Below the pieces are notes generated by a model. That model was not told the DNA's origin. It saw only the letters and a program-made list of their open reading frames with translations, and did no database searches. The translations under genes were made by a program, and so were the position numbers. A stretch of DNA of 64,000 bases from Trichomonas tenax (Eukaryota; Parabasalia; Trichomonadida; Trichomonadidae), in NCBI GenBank assembly GCA_023091735.1, contig JALKBU010000064.1:1-64000 (forward strand), read 5' to 3'. This document shows positions 31,768 through 42,730 of the stretch, one piece after another (the first letter of the stretch is position 1; every line of letters starts with the position of its first letter).

Positions 31768-32228
31768 GTGAATTTTGTCAAGTAAACAAGAAATTACATG
31801 TCATTTACTTTTATTTGAGAGCAATTATGTCATGTAAAATGGATTTTGACGTTTTTCATTTGGTGAGGTTTTTTAATCTTTTTTGCAATATATTGGAAAT
31901 ATAAATCAATTTTTGTGTTTTATTTTTTCAAAATTTATAAGAGAGAAATCAAAAAATTCACAAAATAATAAGTTTTATATTTTTTTTTCAAAAATTGATT
32001 TAAAAATCAAATTCCTGATTTGAAAACATATTTATTTGGTCATGTGAGACACCTTAATTCAGCTAATATCATATTTATTTATATTCAGAATCTTAAAATA
32101 TCAATAAGAGAAGAATGAAAATTTAATATTTTAAGGATTTTATGGTTATAAGACAGAATAATTTATGGGTGGAAAAAAAAAAACTATCGATATATATATA
32201 TATCAATGGCAAACGTTTTGTTTCATTT

Positions 32229-33170
32229 ATGATCGATGAACAAACGTACAAGATAAGCTATCCTCAAAAAGTCTCTCCAATCAAGAAAAAAGTGGGACAT
32301 TACAGTCCAATTTACAACCCTCCATTGAGGACTGGCTTCGTTGACTACCAAAATCCAAAAAAGTACATAAATAATAAACCAAAATCTCTAGAACCAACAA
32401 AAGAAGAGTTATATGAGACAAAAATAAAGAAATACAAGACACCAAGAAAACTGCATAAGACAAAGAACTTTCAAAGCGAATATGAAAATCCAAACTTATT
32501 TAGGCCATCAAAAACACCGAATTTCTTCATAAAAACACGTGACACACCTGAATTTCGCGATTTTACAGATGCTTGGGCTGAGTATCTTGAAGTAAAACAC
32601 TTGCAAAACGTGCATTCAAAAATTTATCTCACTGTTTATTACAAAAAGTGGAAAACAAAGTACTCACAGAAATTTGTGAAGCGTCTGAAAGAAAGTACAA
32701 TATCTGATTCTCGATACTTGCAATCTAACGAAAGTGGTTCAATATCTATCGATAGATCCAATAAAGTTATTGATACAATAGAGCTACTTGAGCGCGCACG
32801 TAGAACCATTGATGAAATGACATCTTCTTCATCATGGATTCAAAATGCAGCAAATTCAGTAACTCTTGTTCATTCTCGTAATTTGTCGACTAGGAACACA
32901 ACCACAATACACAATGATTCTATTCGCATTGGAAAATCATCTCTTTATCCTGATCAGCCAAGATCTCCTCCTGTTGTCTATCCAGATGAGAATTACATCA
33001 TTCCTGTTGACAATACAAAGCGCCACACCAACAGATCTCTCGCGGATTCATTTTCTACAATTAGTGACGAATCTGATGAATTGAGACCTATACGTTCGAT
33101 GATGCACTCAGGAATCGAAAATCAGGATAGCGAAGATGATGATATTTCAATGCCATCCGATTCTGACTAA
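32229..33170 (+). CDS. Hypothetical basic protein, about 313 aa
   Basis: No family recognised. The N-terminal about 105 residues are basic and Pro/Tyr-rich (KVSPIKKKVGHYSPIYNPPL, KIKKYKTPRKLHKTKNF). The middle (about 110-160) looks like a helix with regularly spaced aromatics (AWAEYLEVKHLQ, YLTVYYKKWKTKYSQKF), reminiscent of calmodulin- or centrin-binding repeats. The C-terminus is Ser/Asp-rich and acidic (NQDSEDDDISMPSDSD). The ATG at 32229 is chosen because TCATTTATG forms an Inr-like string overlapping it; the longer ORF from 32142 would translate a TATATA microsatellite. A cytoskeletal role is possible but unproven. Confidence 0.6.
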   Translation: MIDEQTYKISYPQKVSPIKKKVGHYSPIYNPPLRTGFVDYQNPKKYINNKPKSLEPTKEELYETKIKKYKTPRKLHKTKNFQSEYENPNLFRPSKTPNFFIKTRDTPEFRDFTDAWAEYLEVKHLQNVHSKIYLTVYYKKWKTKYSQKFVKRLKESTISDSRYLQSNESGSISIDRSNKVIDTIELLERARRTIDEMTSSSSWIQNAANSVTLVHSRNLSTRNTTTIHNDSIRIGKSSLYPDQPRSPPVVYPDENYIIPVDNTKRHTNRSLADSFSTISDESDELRPIRSMMHSGIENQDSEDDDISMPSDSD

Positions 33171-33690
33171 TTTGTTTTTATTTTGTATTTTAAATCATGT
33201 TTTTATTATTATACACACTTAATTTCAACCACATTCCTTAACATTGTATTATTCATATAGAGTTCATTATTTATCAAGAATGTGATATCAAAATGCATGA
33301 AAATCAATTTTCATTTGTTTCAGATGATATCCAAAGATAAATAAGCTTTTTGCAATATAAGATATAATGATTTTATGTTATAGAAACATAAATTAAGTAA
33401 AGATATCAAAGTACAACAATTTTGAGTCTCGGATATATTTTTCATTTAATAACCCATTATTTTAAGCATTTAGAAACGAACAAATCATTGTATTATCTGA
33501 TAGTATACATGGTGAATTGATCTATAAAAAAATTCTTTGTTTCTATAATTTTATGATGTTGAATTACAGATTAAAATGAAAAAAAAAAAATAAATTTTAG
33601 TATTTCAAGTTTAACATGGTGATGAAAAGCTTATATTTAAAAGAAAAATGCATGAAGTGGACTTCCAAAAATTTGAATCGGAAAAAATCG
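33171..33690. other. AT-rich spacer before the TVP23-like gene
   Basis: No credible gene. An in-frame ATG at 33616 extends the following ORF but precedes its Inr. Confidence 0.4.
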
Positions 33691-33697
33691 TGTTTTG

Positions 33698-33706
33698 TCA
33701 CTTTTC
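33698..33706 (+). promoter_or_regulatory. Inr-like TCACTTTTC of TVP23-like gene
   Basis: Five bases before the ATG at 33712. It argues that the upstream in-frame ATG at 33616 is not in the mRNA. Confidence 0.6.
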
Positions 33707-33711
33707 AAAAA

Positions 33712-34950
33712 ATGGAAAAAGAACGAAAAGCAATTGATGTAGAAGCAGGATCGCGACAATTGAAGGAGGAAAGTAACTCCTGCGACATGGTCCTTCATAT
33801 TTTGTTTAATGCTTCGGGTCCTTTGCTGATGTTATGTTTTGGTTCTCTTCCTGTTTATTTAATCGGATCATTAACACTCGTTTTGGTCTTGCTTGCTTCA
33901 TATTTCACGAAAAATACATTTAGTTGGTCTCTCGTTGGAATTAAATATTATATCGATAAAAATCAACAACCAATTTTCCCACATATCATTTATAGTTCAC
34001 GCCCATTACCTTTTGTGGCCACACTTTCACATTCTAACGCGTTTTGGCTTACACTATTCTTCTCTAACGTAACATTTTTGTTATTACTTTTCTCTTCATT
34101 ATTCAGCGCGAATTATTCGAGATTGTTATTCATTTTCATTACAGAACTTATCAACGGACTAAATCTCCAGCTTCTCGTTGTCTGTCACGGCAGAACGAAA
34201 ACAGCTTCAGACGCTGTCGCAAGAAATCTTCTTCTCGATCCACACGTTGAATTTCAGAGTGTCATCGTCGAGGAGTCGAGTGATGATTTCAATCCCAACC
34301 TTCCACAAGTCAAAGAACCAGAGAAACTCGTCACTTCAGGTGGCATTGCAATCCCAGAGAAGTTTTTAGGTAAAGTACAAAATAAATCAGCACCAAAGGA
34401 ACAAACGGAAGAACGGAAGCCTATTACAGTGATAACATCGAATGATACACCTAAAGTCGAACGAGTCGAAGCGGCTCCTGTAGTTCACACAGAGGCTAAA
34501 GTTGAAAAAGTCGAAGAAAAAGAGAAAGAGCCAGAAACAAAAGAAATCGAAGAAATGCCACAGATCACAGAAGAGAAATTCAGCTTCCCATCATTCAATG
34601 AAGAGGAACCGCAGCCGGAAATCAAGCAGAAGACAGAAGAAGAGAAACCAAGTTTCCCAGATGCAGACTTTTCATCATTCAAGACGAATGCATTCGACAA
34701 CAGTGGTTTCAACACATCCGCATTCGATAACGCACCATCAGCATCTTCGTTCCAGAACACAGACAGCTTCTCACGATTAGGTGGTGATGTTTTCGCAAAG
34801 TTCTCTTCAGACAAAGTTTCTGAGCCTCAACAAGAGACAACTTTCGGCGCCGATTTTAACATAATCGAAGATGACAACTTCCAAAACGACGACGATGATG
34901 AAGATGAAGAAGGCAACGACGATGATTTGCCTAGTATCGATTCATTCTAA
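33712..34950 (+). CDS. TVP23: TVP23/DUF846-like Golgi membrane protein
   Basis: About 412 aa. The first 190 residues match the TVP23 plan: four hydrophobic segments (about 28-45, 46-65, 118-145, 146-165), with NTFSWSLVGIKYYID after the first pair in place of the family's GLRWW region. TVP23 proteins act in late Golgi vesicle traffic. The remaining about 220 residues, absent from yeast TVP23, are acidic and disordered. They carry repeated Phe motifs (PDADFSSF, NAFDNSGF, TSAFDNAPS) like adaptor- or clathrin-binding peptides, and end in an Asp/Glu stretch. The start is set by the Inr-like element. Fusion of a traffic membrane protein with a long FxxF-rich tail is unusual. Confidence 0.7.
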   Translation: MEKERKAIDVEAGSRQLKEESNSCDMVLHILFNASGPLLMLCFGSLPVYLIGSLTLVLVLLASYFTKNTFSWSLVGIKYYIDKNQQPIFPHIIYSSRPLPFVATLSHSNAFWLTLFFSNVTFLLLLFSSLFSANYSRLLFIFITELINGLNLQLLVVCHGRTKTASDAVARNLLLDPHVEFQSVIVEESSDDFNPNLPQVKEPEKLVTSGGIAIPEKFLGKVQNKSAPKEQTEERKPITVITSNDTPKVERVEAAPVVHTEAKVEKVEEKEKEPETKEIEEMPQITEEKFSFPSFNEEEPQPEIKQKTEEEKPSFPDADFSSFKTNAFDNSGFNTSAFDNAPSASSFQNTDSFSRLGGDVFAKFSSDKVSEPQQETTFGADFNIIEDDNFQNDDDDEDEEGNDDDLPSIDSF

Positions 34951-35554
34951 TCAAGATAGATTGCTTTGTTTTGTATTGCTATATTTTATAAAATTATCTA
35001 TTAATTTATTAATGAAGTCATTAGGAATTCTTATGATAATAATCTTTGTAATTTTATTCAAAATTCATTTTTTCTATTAACAAATTTTAATTACATCATC
35101 TATGCAATAAATTCTTCGTCATGGAGTTCATTTGTGGCAATAAAACATTGATAATGGAAATCTGTATCAAAAATACTGATTAATCCAATATCATAACATT
35201 GAAAAAATTGGAATTATAATGATGATTAATTATGACTGATTGATACTATATGTCAATAATTGTTTATCATTAGTGCCTTTAATTGTTACTCTCTGAAATT
35301 ACTTATCTATGGATTTTCTATTGTATTATTATTATATTAATAACAATACTAAAATATATATATTTTTTGTATTCATAAATTTAAACAGCAAACACTTCAA
35401 ATCAATAGTGATATGATCTATCATAATCCAATAAGCTTAAATATTATTTGGAGAATTCTAAAAAATTGTAACATTTTAGCAGGATGTAACATGAGTTATT
35501 GTATCAAGAAACGATAAAATAGCTTTGAATAATGAATGACTAAGGACTGTTATT
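34951..35554. other. AT-rich spacer
   Basis: 3' flank of the TVP23-like gene on the left; no gene or motif seen. Confidence 0.4.
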
Positions 35555-37950
35555 TCATCTAAATGATACTTGAATCATTGTGTCTAAAAAGGAAAGAAAT
35601 ACTTTTAACAAATAATTATAAAGAACAGTTTCCTCATTAACTTTGATTACCTGAACAGGAATTGTGAAAAATGTTGATTGATTATATGATGGAAGAACTT
35701 TGACTATGTGAGAATGTTGAATTATTAAATATCCCAAAATGTCATCAATATGATGGTCGTTTTCTTCAGTTCCAATATATTATTTCTAAGTCAGGGTTAG
35801 ATCTAAATGCAGGGAGAATCGTACTGACATTGTTGCCAATGTATATTGTTTTCAAATTTTCTGGGATTTCTATGGAAGGCAAACAACAACAAATTTGGCA
35901 TGAATTAGGTATTTAAATACTAGTGATGTTAGTTGAATCAAAAGCGTTTAAATGTATTATCTTCATATTAGAAGAAAACGAAATTGTTGTTAAACTCGAA
36001 CAATGGCCGAAAACTCTTTCGTCAATCATCTCCAAACGTGATGGTAATTAAATATACTTTAAGGAAGAATCAGAAAATGCATATATTCCAATTGCAGTAA
36101 CTGAGTCTGGTATTTCAATAGAAGTAATGGATGCCCCACTGAATGCTGACTTTCCTATTTTATTGAGATTAGGTGGGAGTAATAAAGTGGTTAATAAATC
36201 ACAATAGAATAAAAACCGATCAGGTATTTCTGTAATAGAATCTGGAATATTAATTGAATGTAAAGAATAACAACCCTCAAAAGCACTACACCCTAAAAAC
36301 TCAATGGAATCTGGCAAATCAATTTCTTGAAGTAAATCGCAACTACTGAACGAATTTTCACCAATTGATTTAAGTTTTTCAGTATGCGAAACTTTTATTA
36401 TAGATTAGAACAACTATAAAATGCATTATAATCAATTTGTGAAATATGAGAGAGGTCAATTTCCTCAAGATTGTAACAATAATAGAAACACAATTTTGGA
36501 ATAACTGAAATATTATTGCTTAAAACAATTTTATGTGTAGCACATAAATAAAAACCTAAGGGCTGAATTTCATTAATGTTATCGTCCAGGGCTATAATTT
36601 CTTCTTGAAAGCCTTGATACTGTAAAGGTAATATACAATGAGGCCTTCTTGGAAATTCAGAGATAACAAGATTATACCAATTTGTGTATTGATCAAGATT
36701 TCTTCGATCAATTTCGAAAGTAAAATTTTGGGATTCATAAAACGATAAAACTCCAATTGATTTGATAGTACTTGGTAAATAAACTGAAGTAAGAGATCTG
36801 CATTTAGAAAATGCCAAATCATCTACAGTTTCCATTTCTTCTGAAATTGCAATGTATTTTTTAATGCCATTTTTTTACAAGAACAATTCTTCCTCTTTCG
36901 ATTTTTTCGATGGTGGACCACTCACAGAAACATGGGAAAAGCCTTTTACACGATGGAGGAAATTCGATGTTTAATGACTCTGAAAATGCATACATTTCGA
37001 TGGTATTAATAGTATCAGGAATAGAAATTGATAACCCATAACAACCTGAAAATGCATAAGCTCCTATTTCTTCCAAATTACCAAGAATATTAACTGTTGA
37101 CAATAAATAACATTCACAGAAAGCAGCGCCATTATCGATAATCTTTACATTTTGTGGGCCGTCAATTGACTGTAGTTTGCGACATTTATAAAATAGCTAT
37201 TGACTTATTATAGAGATGCTTGTTGGAAGTATTATTTCCTGCAAACCGCATTCAGAAAAAGCACTGCCTTCAATGCAATCAACAGTTGATGGAATATTAA
37301 TCGTTGATAAATTTTTTCAACCAGAAAACGCATATTCTCGTATAGTTTTAATATTTGAATTAATATGAACGGTGTTCAAACTTTGTGAATATCCGAACAG
37401 CAGTGAAGCAATTTCCTCTATCTGACAATCAATTTCAATATTTACTATTTTAGTGTCAGAAAAAGCACCACTTCCGATATATTTCACAGAGTTTGGAATA
37501 TTGATTTCAGCCAATTGGCTAAATCGAAATGAATAATCTCCAATGAAAGTAACACCGGATGGGATGTCTATACTAGTGATAGCAGTGGCAACAAATGCCC
37601 TAGGTCCAATTTTAATCAAAGAGTTAGGTAAATTAATATATATATATATATATATAAATATAATCCAACTTTTCACATCCGTCAAAACTGTAATCGCCAA
37701 TTGTCTCTATTCCTTCACATAATGTAATATGAATGAGTTCTCTACAATCATAAAAACAATATGATGGAATTCGTTTAAAACTTCTTGAAAGTTTGACATA
37801 TTTGAGGCTACTGTTTTTGCTGAATACGCTGTATAAATATTCACTGGTAATTTCATAATGGTCATCCTCAATGAGGATGACATCCAAACATTTACAAAAA
37901 AATGACTCTTTTTCAATACATTAGAATTTGCCAAAAGAAACCATAGAAAG
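35555..37950 (-). pseudogene. BspA-like LRR_5 pseudogene
   Basis: Reading the minus strand from about 37890, LRR_5 repeats run through at least five reading frames: 37887-37633, 37700-37317, 37103-36861, 36835-36398 and 36317-36048. All show the family pattern (ETIGDYSFDGCEKLD, IPSGVTFIGDYSF, AYAFSGCYG, CSAFEGCYSLHSINIPDS). Frameshifts and stops separate them. A TATATA microsatellite (about 37636-37657) sits inside a repeat and shifts the frame. The segment 35737-35555 (VLPSYNQSTFFTIPVQV) may be the decayed C-terminus. Assembled, this was a protein of roughly 600-700 aa. It is clearly inactive, and there is no sign of a membrane anchor. Confidence 0.85.
37636..37657. repeat. TA microsatellite inside the BspA pseudogene
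   Basis: About eleven TA units between two LRR repeats; translated it gives an IYIYIY run, and it coincides with a frame change. Expansion here may have caused the first disabling frameshift. Confidence 0.75.
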
Positions 37951-38309
37951 ATTCAAAGCAAAACATATCTTTTATGATTTCATAAAAATATATTTGCTCA
38001 TTGATCTATGAAGAAGCAAGATTCGTGAAATGTATCATTTTTAATGCAATGGCAGCATCTTCATAAATCAATGAATTTGAATTTGATATCTTTTGAAATC
38101 GCGAATAATAAGAAAGCAATATATAGAAAACATTGAGTATATTATTTCCATGAAGTTTATACTTGAAATAGATTCATATTTTGATAATAAATTAAATCAA
38201 GAATGATGATTTTTGCATATTTGGTATTTGCATAGCCTATTATATCTAAATCTAAAACAAAAACGCGGAAATAGAAAAAAATATGTAACAAAAAGTGACA
38301 TCATCAGTA
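37951..38309. other. Spacer before bromodomain-like gene
   Basis: AT-rich; GTGACATCATCAG just before the ATG at 38310 may contain the start region. Nothing else was seen. Confidence 0.4.
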
Positions 38310-38966
38310 ATGGATTATCAGCACAAAATTATTGCGAATGAAATAATGACGGAATTATACAAACACCCGATAACACTTTCGATGCGGAAAATTGCGAAAG
38401 GCAGCAATGCAACTATCGACTTAGACACGATCAAACAGAAATTAAAATCGAATAGTTACCAAAATCTCGCGGCTATGTGCAACGATTTGGACGTAGTTTG
38501 GTCGGAGCTGCCCAAGCGCCAGGACAGCAATGAAGCAAACAAAATTGCGAGCGAATGCATAAAGATTTTGGGTAAATTAAGGAATAAGTACGATATATCC
38601 GAACTTCCTCAGTGGTGCAACGTTGTATATAAAGTGAGGGGACTTTTGACAAATGTTATGACTCAGCTGCCTGAAGAATTAACACAAGCAATTCCTTCCA
38701 TCGGAAAAGCGAAGCCTATCAAACCAAGCCGCTCCGGAATGAATGAACGCGAGATGTACAACTTCTTACATGCGAGTAGCATGATAAAGAAAGATGAGGA
38801 CCATCGCGAGATGATAAGAATTGTAAATGAAATGCAAACGGATATTGATTGTAGCTCGCAGGACGTTAACGTGAATGTTAATGATCTCAATGCTGACACT
38901 GCGGAAGCGCTTAAAAACTTTATGAGAACGACATTGGAAAAGCAGGGATTACGCTATCCAGAGTAA
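38310..38966 (+). CDS. Divergent bromodomain protein
   Basis: 218 aa. Residues about 5-95 follow the bromodomain helix order. They contain IMTELYKHPITLSMRKI, IDLDTIKQKLKSNSYQNLAAM (the ZA-end and helix B pattern xDLxTIKxxLxxxxY) and a final helix ASECIKILGKLRNKY. The conserved acetyl-lysine Asn would fall near NEANKIA. Trichomonads have many short single-bromodomain proteins; binding of acetylated histones in the nucleus is expected. The C-terminal half is helical with no known domain (NEREMYNFLHASSMIKKDED). The ATG at 38310 is the first ATG in frame; an upstream GTG is not used in eukaryotes. Confidence 0.65.
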   Translation: MDYQHKIIANEIMTELYKHPITLSMRKIAKGSNATIDLDTIKQKLKSNSYQNLAAMCNDLDVVWSELPKRQDSNEANKIASECIKILGKLRNKYDISELPQWCNVVYKVRGLLTNVMTQLPEELTQAIPSIGKAKPIKPSRSGMNEREMYNFLHASSMIKKDEDHREMIRIVNEMQTDIDCSSQDVNVNVNDLNADTAEALKNFMRTTLEKQGLRYPE

Positions 38967-39291
38967 TAATTTTACATGTAGTTCCTTAATATTTTATGTA
39001 TTTGTGATAAAAATCAAAATTAATCTGTATCCTAAATTAAATTAGCAAAACTTTCCTTTTAAGATCCCACAATATAAAACTAATCACTAAACTATATGCC
39101 CATGTATATATTCTATGAAATGATCGTTTTTTCAAAAACATTCAAAAATTATAAAAATATTTTGAATTTAATCAATTATTTCATTATGTAAAAGATTGAA
39201 TCAAGAATTATAGTATAAATAAGCCCCTTGGTATTTAATAATCAATTCAAAAAAAAATATCATCTAATATATAATAAAAAAAATAGGTGAA
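38967..39291. other. Spacer between convergent genes
   Basis: 325 bp, AT-rich, holding the two 3' ends; nothing recognised. Confidence 0.4.
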
Positions 39292-41724
39292 TTACTTAGA
39301 AGCAAGGATAGCTGAAGCGCTTGCTGTAACGACAGGAAGTAACTGAGGCGCGTTAGTCTTGAAAGAGACAGAGAAGTTCTCTCCATGGGTTGTCACTTCA
39401 CAAACAAAGTGTGCTTCGCCAAGAGCGAACTGATACCAGCTTTTCTGCTGCTCGCTGTTTTTTCCGACATAGAAGACGTTCATCTTAGCAAGCTGCTCCT
39501 TGGCAGCAACTGTTTCACGCTCAACATCGCATGTAGCCTCGCTTGTGAACTGAGCGAATGCCTGTCTGAATCCTTCCTGTCCATTGTCACCATCCTTTGA
39601 TAAGAAGTTCTCGACTGGGATTCTGTCAACACCGTAGACAGCTCCTGTGCCCATCTTAACAGCCATCATCAACTCTGTCTTATCGAAGTTGATGGCACTG
39701 GAATTGACGGTGATTGGGATTGCTACTTCGCAAACATCCTGTGGAGAAAGCTTTTCTGGGAAGTCGCCTTTGCCGGAAACAGTCATGCCGATGGCGTTGA
39801 CGTTCAAGGCGAAGTCGAATCCTGAAACATCGTTCTGAGTCTTGTTGACAATTCTCAAGTAAATGTTAGAAGCATCGTAATCAGCGAACAAATCGATGAT
39901 GGAGCTGTCGTTGAGTCTGACCTGGTGCCAGTCATGGATGTTCTCGTCGTCGATATCGTTATCCTGCTCTGGAACGTATCTAACACGTCTGACGAAGTCA
40001 GATGGAACGATGTGTAAAACACCAGAAACTGTACCCATGTTCTTGATCAACTCGGCTAAAATGTGTGGCTCGAAGTTGACGCCGGAGTGGACAACTGTTG
40101 ACTTCGGGAAGACAATGATCTTCTTGGCGATGGCTGGATCGTTGGATAAGATTCTCCAGTAAACAACAGCTCTGTTCTTAACATCTGGGAAGTTACCTTC
40201 CTTTGTAGCTTCGTTCAAGATGTACTGAAGCTGATCCTGTATCTGTTCTGGTCTCTCAAGGTAAGCCTTGACTAAAGCTGTGAGAAGCTGCAACTGAACG
40301 ATCTGCTGTTCATCGTGGAATGTCTCTAAGTATGTGTCAAGAATCTCATCGACGTTATCGATGTGCTTGCAGTATTCACCAAGGATCCAGATGGCTGAAG
40401 CCTTGGCACGTGGCTCTTTGATCATTTCGAGGTTGGAGCAAACATTGGAAATGATACCTTCGAACTCGCCTGGGAACTTTCTTAAGATGTCGCATGTGAC
40501 GCAGACGGCTTCTTCGATAGCATAATCAGCCTTACCCTGGACGAGGCTTGTGAGGATGTCAACGCAGCGGCGTGCAGCGCTCTCGATCTTGATGGCAATC
40601 TGACCAATTGCGCGAATTGATTTTCTAACGAAAGCAACATCAACTGCATTGCAGTACTCCTGGAACTCATCGAGTACGAGCTTAGCTGACCTTGTGTTGC
40701 AGATTGTGATGATAATATCTAATTTCTCCATCTTGATGTAAGATAGATCGTTGTACTTGCAGAAAAATACGCGAATTTCCTTTGAGAGAGCCTTTGGATA
40801 CTTCTGGACGAATAATGAGAGAGTTCTGAGAACGACATATTGAATTTCTGGTTCGGCCGATGTGACGAGTGTGATGAATGGTGGAATGATCTGTGGGAAG
40901 AGCTCCTTTGTGTCTCTGTTGTCTGTTTCCAAGAACATGAAAATGCATCTGAATGAGCCAATGACGACGGCTGGATTTGAGTGCTTCAGGAATGGAATCA
41001 AACGGTCAATAAGGAACGAGGCGTCTTCCTTAGACTCTGGAGTGTATCTTGCGAGAGCGTCGAAGAGCACAGTCATGCATTCCTCGCTGCAAGAAGATAA
41101 AGCGGACAAAATCGGACCAATTGTTTCAGAATTGAGCTTGAAAATTGGCGTTGTCCTTCTCTCGTTGATTTCGAAGATTGCGGCCGTTGTATTTGAAACG
41201 ACGAGCGGATTATCGTCATTCAAAAGTTTGAGGAGATCCTTGAATAAATTAGCGTTTTCGACAGCTTCTGGAATGACTTCGTAGAGTTTTGCAACACCGT
41301 ATGTCGCCGTCTTGCGAACATATGGATCAGAATCTTGTAAACAGCGTTTAAGTGGCTGAATCATATGTTCAGCGACACTTTCGAGTTTAATTCTGCACAT
41401 TGTGCGGACAGCGAGTGCCCTGACGATCGGATTGAAGTCCTGTGAGTCCTGAATGAAGGTATTGACGGCCATAATCGCTTGTTCAGGTTCTTGGATCGAA
41501 TAGTGAACGAGGTACAAATACGCGAGTTTCTTGAGCTCTAAGTCGGACGTTTTGACGCATCGAAGCATGGATGCGAATAATGTGCAAACATTTTCACCAC
41601 TTCTCATGAGAAAGACGGTCCTTTTCGCTGCCTTCTTCCTCGCGGTTGGATCGTTGCCTTCGAGCTGCGCGCGAAGTGGATTTATTTCGTTTTTTGCTTC
41701 TCCATCAAAGAGCGAAGAAGTCAT
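39292..41724 (-). CDS. AP-1/AP-2 beta adaptin
   Basis: About 810 aa from MTSSLFDGEAKNEINPLRAQ. The adaptin trunk of HEAT repeats covers about 10-530 (KKLAYLYLVHYSIQEPEQAI, NTFIQDSQDFNPIVRALAVR, DSDPYVRKTATYGVAKLY). A short hinge follows, then a beta-sandwich ear and platform appendage (about 615-810), as in AP-1/AP-2 beta. As in many protists, one protein may serve both complexes. It would form part of the clathrin adaptor at the trans-Golgi or plasma membrane. The frame is open to an ATG at 41913, which would add 63 residues not found in relatives. Homology favours 41724, although no clean Inr marks it. Confidence 0.9.
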   Translation of the reverse strand: MTSSLFDGEAKNEINPLRAQLEGNDPTARKKAAKRTVFLMRSGENVCTLFASMLRCVKTSDLELKKLAYLYLVHYSIQEPEQAIMAVNTFIQDSQDFNPIVRALAVRTMCRIKLESVAEHMIQPLKRCLQDSDPYVRKTATYGVAKLYEVIPEAVENANLFKDLLKLLNDDNPLVVSNTTAAIFEINERRTTPIFKLNSETIGPILSALSSCSEECMTVLFDALARYTPESKEDASFLIDRLIPFLKHSNPAVVIGSFRCIFMFLETDNRDTKELFPQIIPPFITLVTSAEPEIQYVVLRTLSLFVQKYPKALSKEIRVFFCKYNDLSYIKMEKLDIIITICNTRSAKLVLDEFQEYCNAVDVAFVRKSIRAIGQIAIKIESAARRCVDILTSLVQGKADYAIEEAVCVTCDILRKFPGEFEGIISNVCSNLEMIKEPRAKASAIWILGEYCKHIDNVDEILDTYLETFHDEQQIVQLQLLTALVKAYLERPEQIQDQLQYILNEATKEGNFPDVKNRAVVYWRILSNDPAIAKKIIVFPKSTVVHSGVNFEPHILAELIKNMGTVSGVLHIVPSDFVRRVRYVPEQDNDIDDENIHDWHQVRLNDSSIIDLFADYDASNIYLRIVNKTQNDVSGFDFALNVNAIGMTVSGKGDFPEKLSPQDVCEVAIPITVNSSAINFDKTELMMAVKMGTGAVYGVDRIPVENFLSKDGDNGQEGFRQAFAQFTSEATCDVERETVAAKEQLAKMNVFYVGKNSEQQKSWYQFALGEAHFVCEVTTHGENFSVSFKTNAPQLLPVVTASASAILASK

Positions 41725-41913
41725 TGTTAGGAATTGAGGGGTGTGTTCAGATATCTTCTCGTGATATTCCATCTCGTTTTCTTTATTTTTGAGCTTTTTA
41801 TTGCATTCTAAAGCTACCAATTTATGGATGTGCGCACTGAGTATTTTTTGATGCGGATTTTGCAGATTTACAGATCGCATCAAGAACTCGAAAACCCCCA
41901 AATATTCATTCAT

Positions 41914-42310
41914 TGCCCTGCAATACTTAAACTACCACCTGATAAAATTTGATAAACCCTATCTATTATCACCCCCTTTTTTCTCCTATTTCCCCTGTTT
42001 TATCCAAGAAAAGCATCCCCTTTATATTGATTTATACCACTTTTTAACCATTGATCTCCCTCATTTTTGTGTTCTAACCCTGTATTTTTCCTAAAAAGTG
42101 ATGAATTGCGCATGCGCTGCACCTATCATGATAGCGGTATTGCAAATAGCTCATATAAAGGAATGGCAACAAAAAATGGGATATTTAACGAGAATCTTTT
42201 GAGATAATTTTGATTTTCTTATATTGTATATATGATTAAAGAATTGTAATATACACATCTATGCAATATGAATGGCAGTTAATTTTTAGTTTGAAACACA
42301 TGATTAAAAT
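41914..42310. other. Shared 5' region of two divergent adaptin genes, left part
   Basis: Pyrimidine-rich runs on the plus strand near 41970-42080 (CCCCCTTTTTTCTCC, TTTCCCCTG) lie next to the AP-1/2 beta start; nothing else was seen. Confidence 0.4.
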
Positions 42311-42545
42311 TATCATAGGAATTTGAAATTGTGAGGAATAAAAAGACGGAATCAACTATAATTGAATATTATAGTTTGAAGGACTAACTACCAAATAAAG
42401 AAAACTACAAGTATCCTGTGATGAGTTTGCAAGCTCTCTTTAGCAGCTGATATTAGAGTACAATACTCACATAAATGCTGCCAGTAATCTTTTGCTTTTA
42501 TTTTAAATAGCATCAAGATTTTTAATAAAATAAAATATATATTTT
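42311..42545 (+). repeat. Direct repeat copy 1, left of AP-3 beta
   Basis: Shares TATCATAGGAATT, AAATTGTGAG, AGTATCCTGTGAT, CTGATATTA, GCCAGTAA and GCTTTTATTTTAAATAG, in the same order and spacing, with 45823-46045. Minus-strand translation keeps similarity between copies (SLQTHHRIL versus SIQNNHRIL), so it derives from an old coding gene family. Confidence 0.75.
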
Positions 42546-42697
42546 TGAAAACATTCATTTTTCCATTAAAAACAGTAAAATTAATCAACACTATAAACTT
42601 TTAGACTGCTTATGTTTAAAATATGGTATATAGCTATAATATGAGGGGCTGCTCCTCAGGGTCCTTGTCACTTTTGGGTGCATGCTTTCCAAAAATC

Positions 42698-42730
42698 GTG
42701 CGCATTGGCCTTAAAAAGGCCAATGCGCAC
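42698..42730. repeat. Perfect 15-bp hairpin
   Basis: GTGCGCATTGGCCTT (42698-42712), loop AAA, AAGGCCAATGCGCAC (42716-42730). It is markedly GC-rich in an AT-rich spacer. An Inr-like TCACTTTT lies about 30 bases upstream (42668-42675), so a short hairpin transcript is possible. Spacer 42731-43554 shows no gene. Confidence 0.75.

Noticed and set aside
39385..41737. Several plus-strand ORFs of 60-140 codons
   Set aside because: They lie opposite the AP beta adaptin gene and mirror its codon bias; no family resemblance or initiator.
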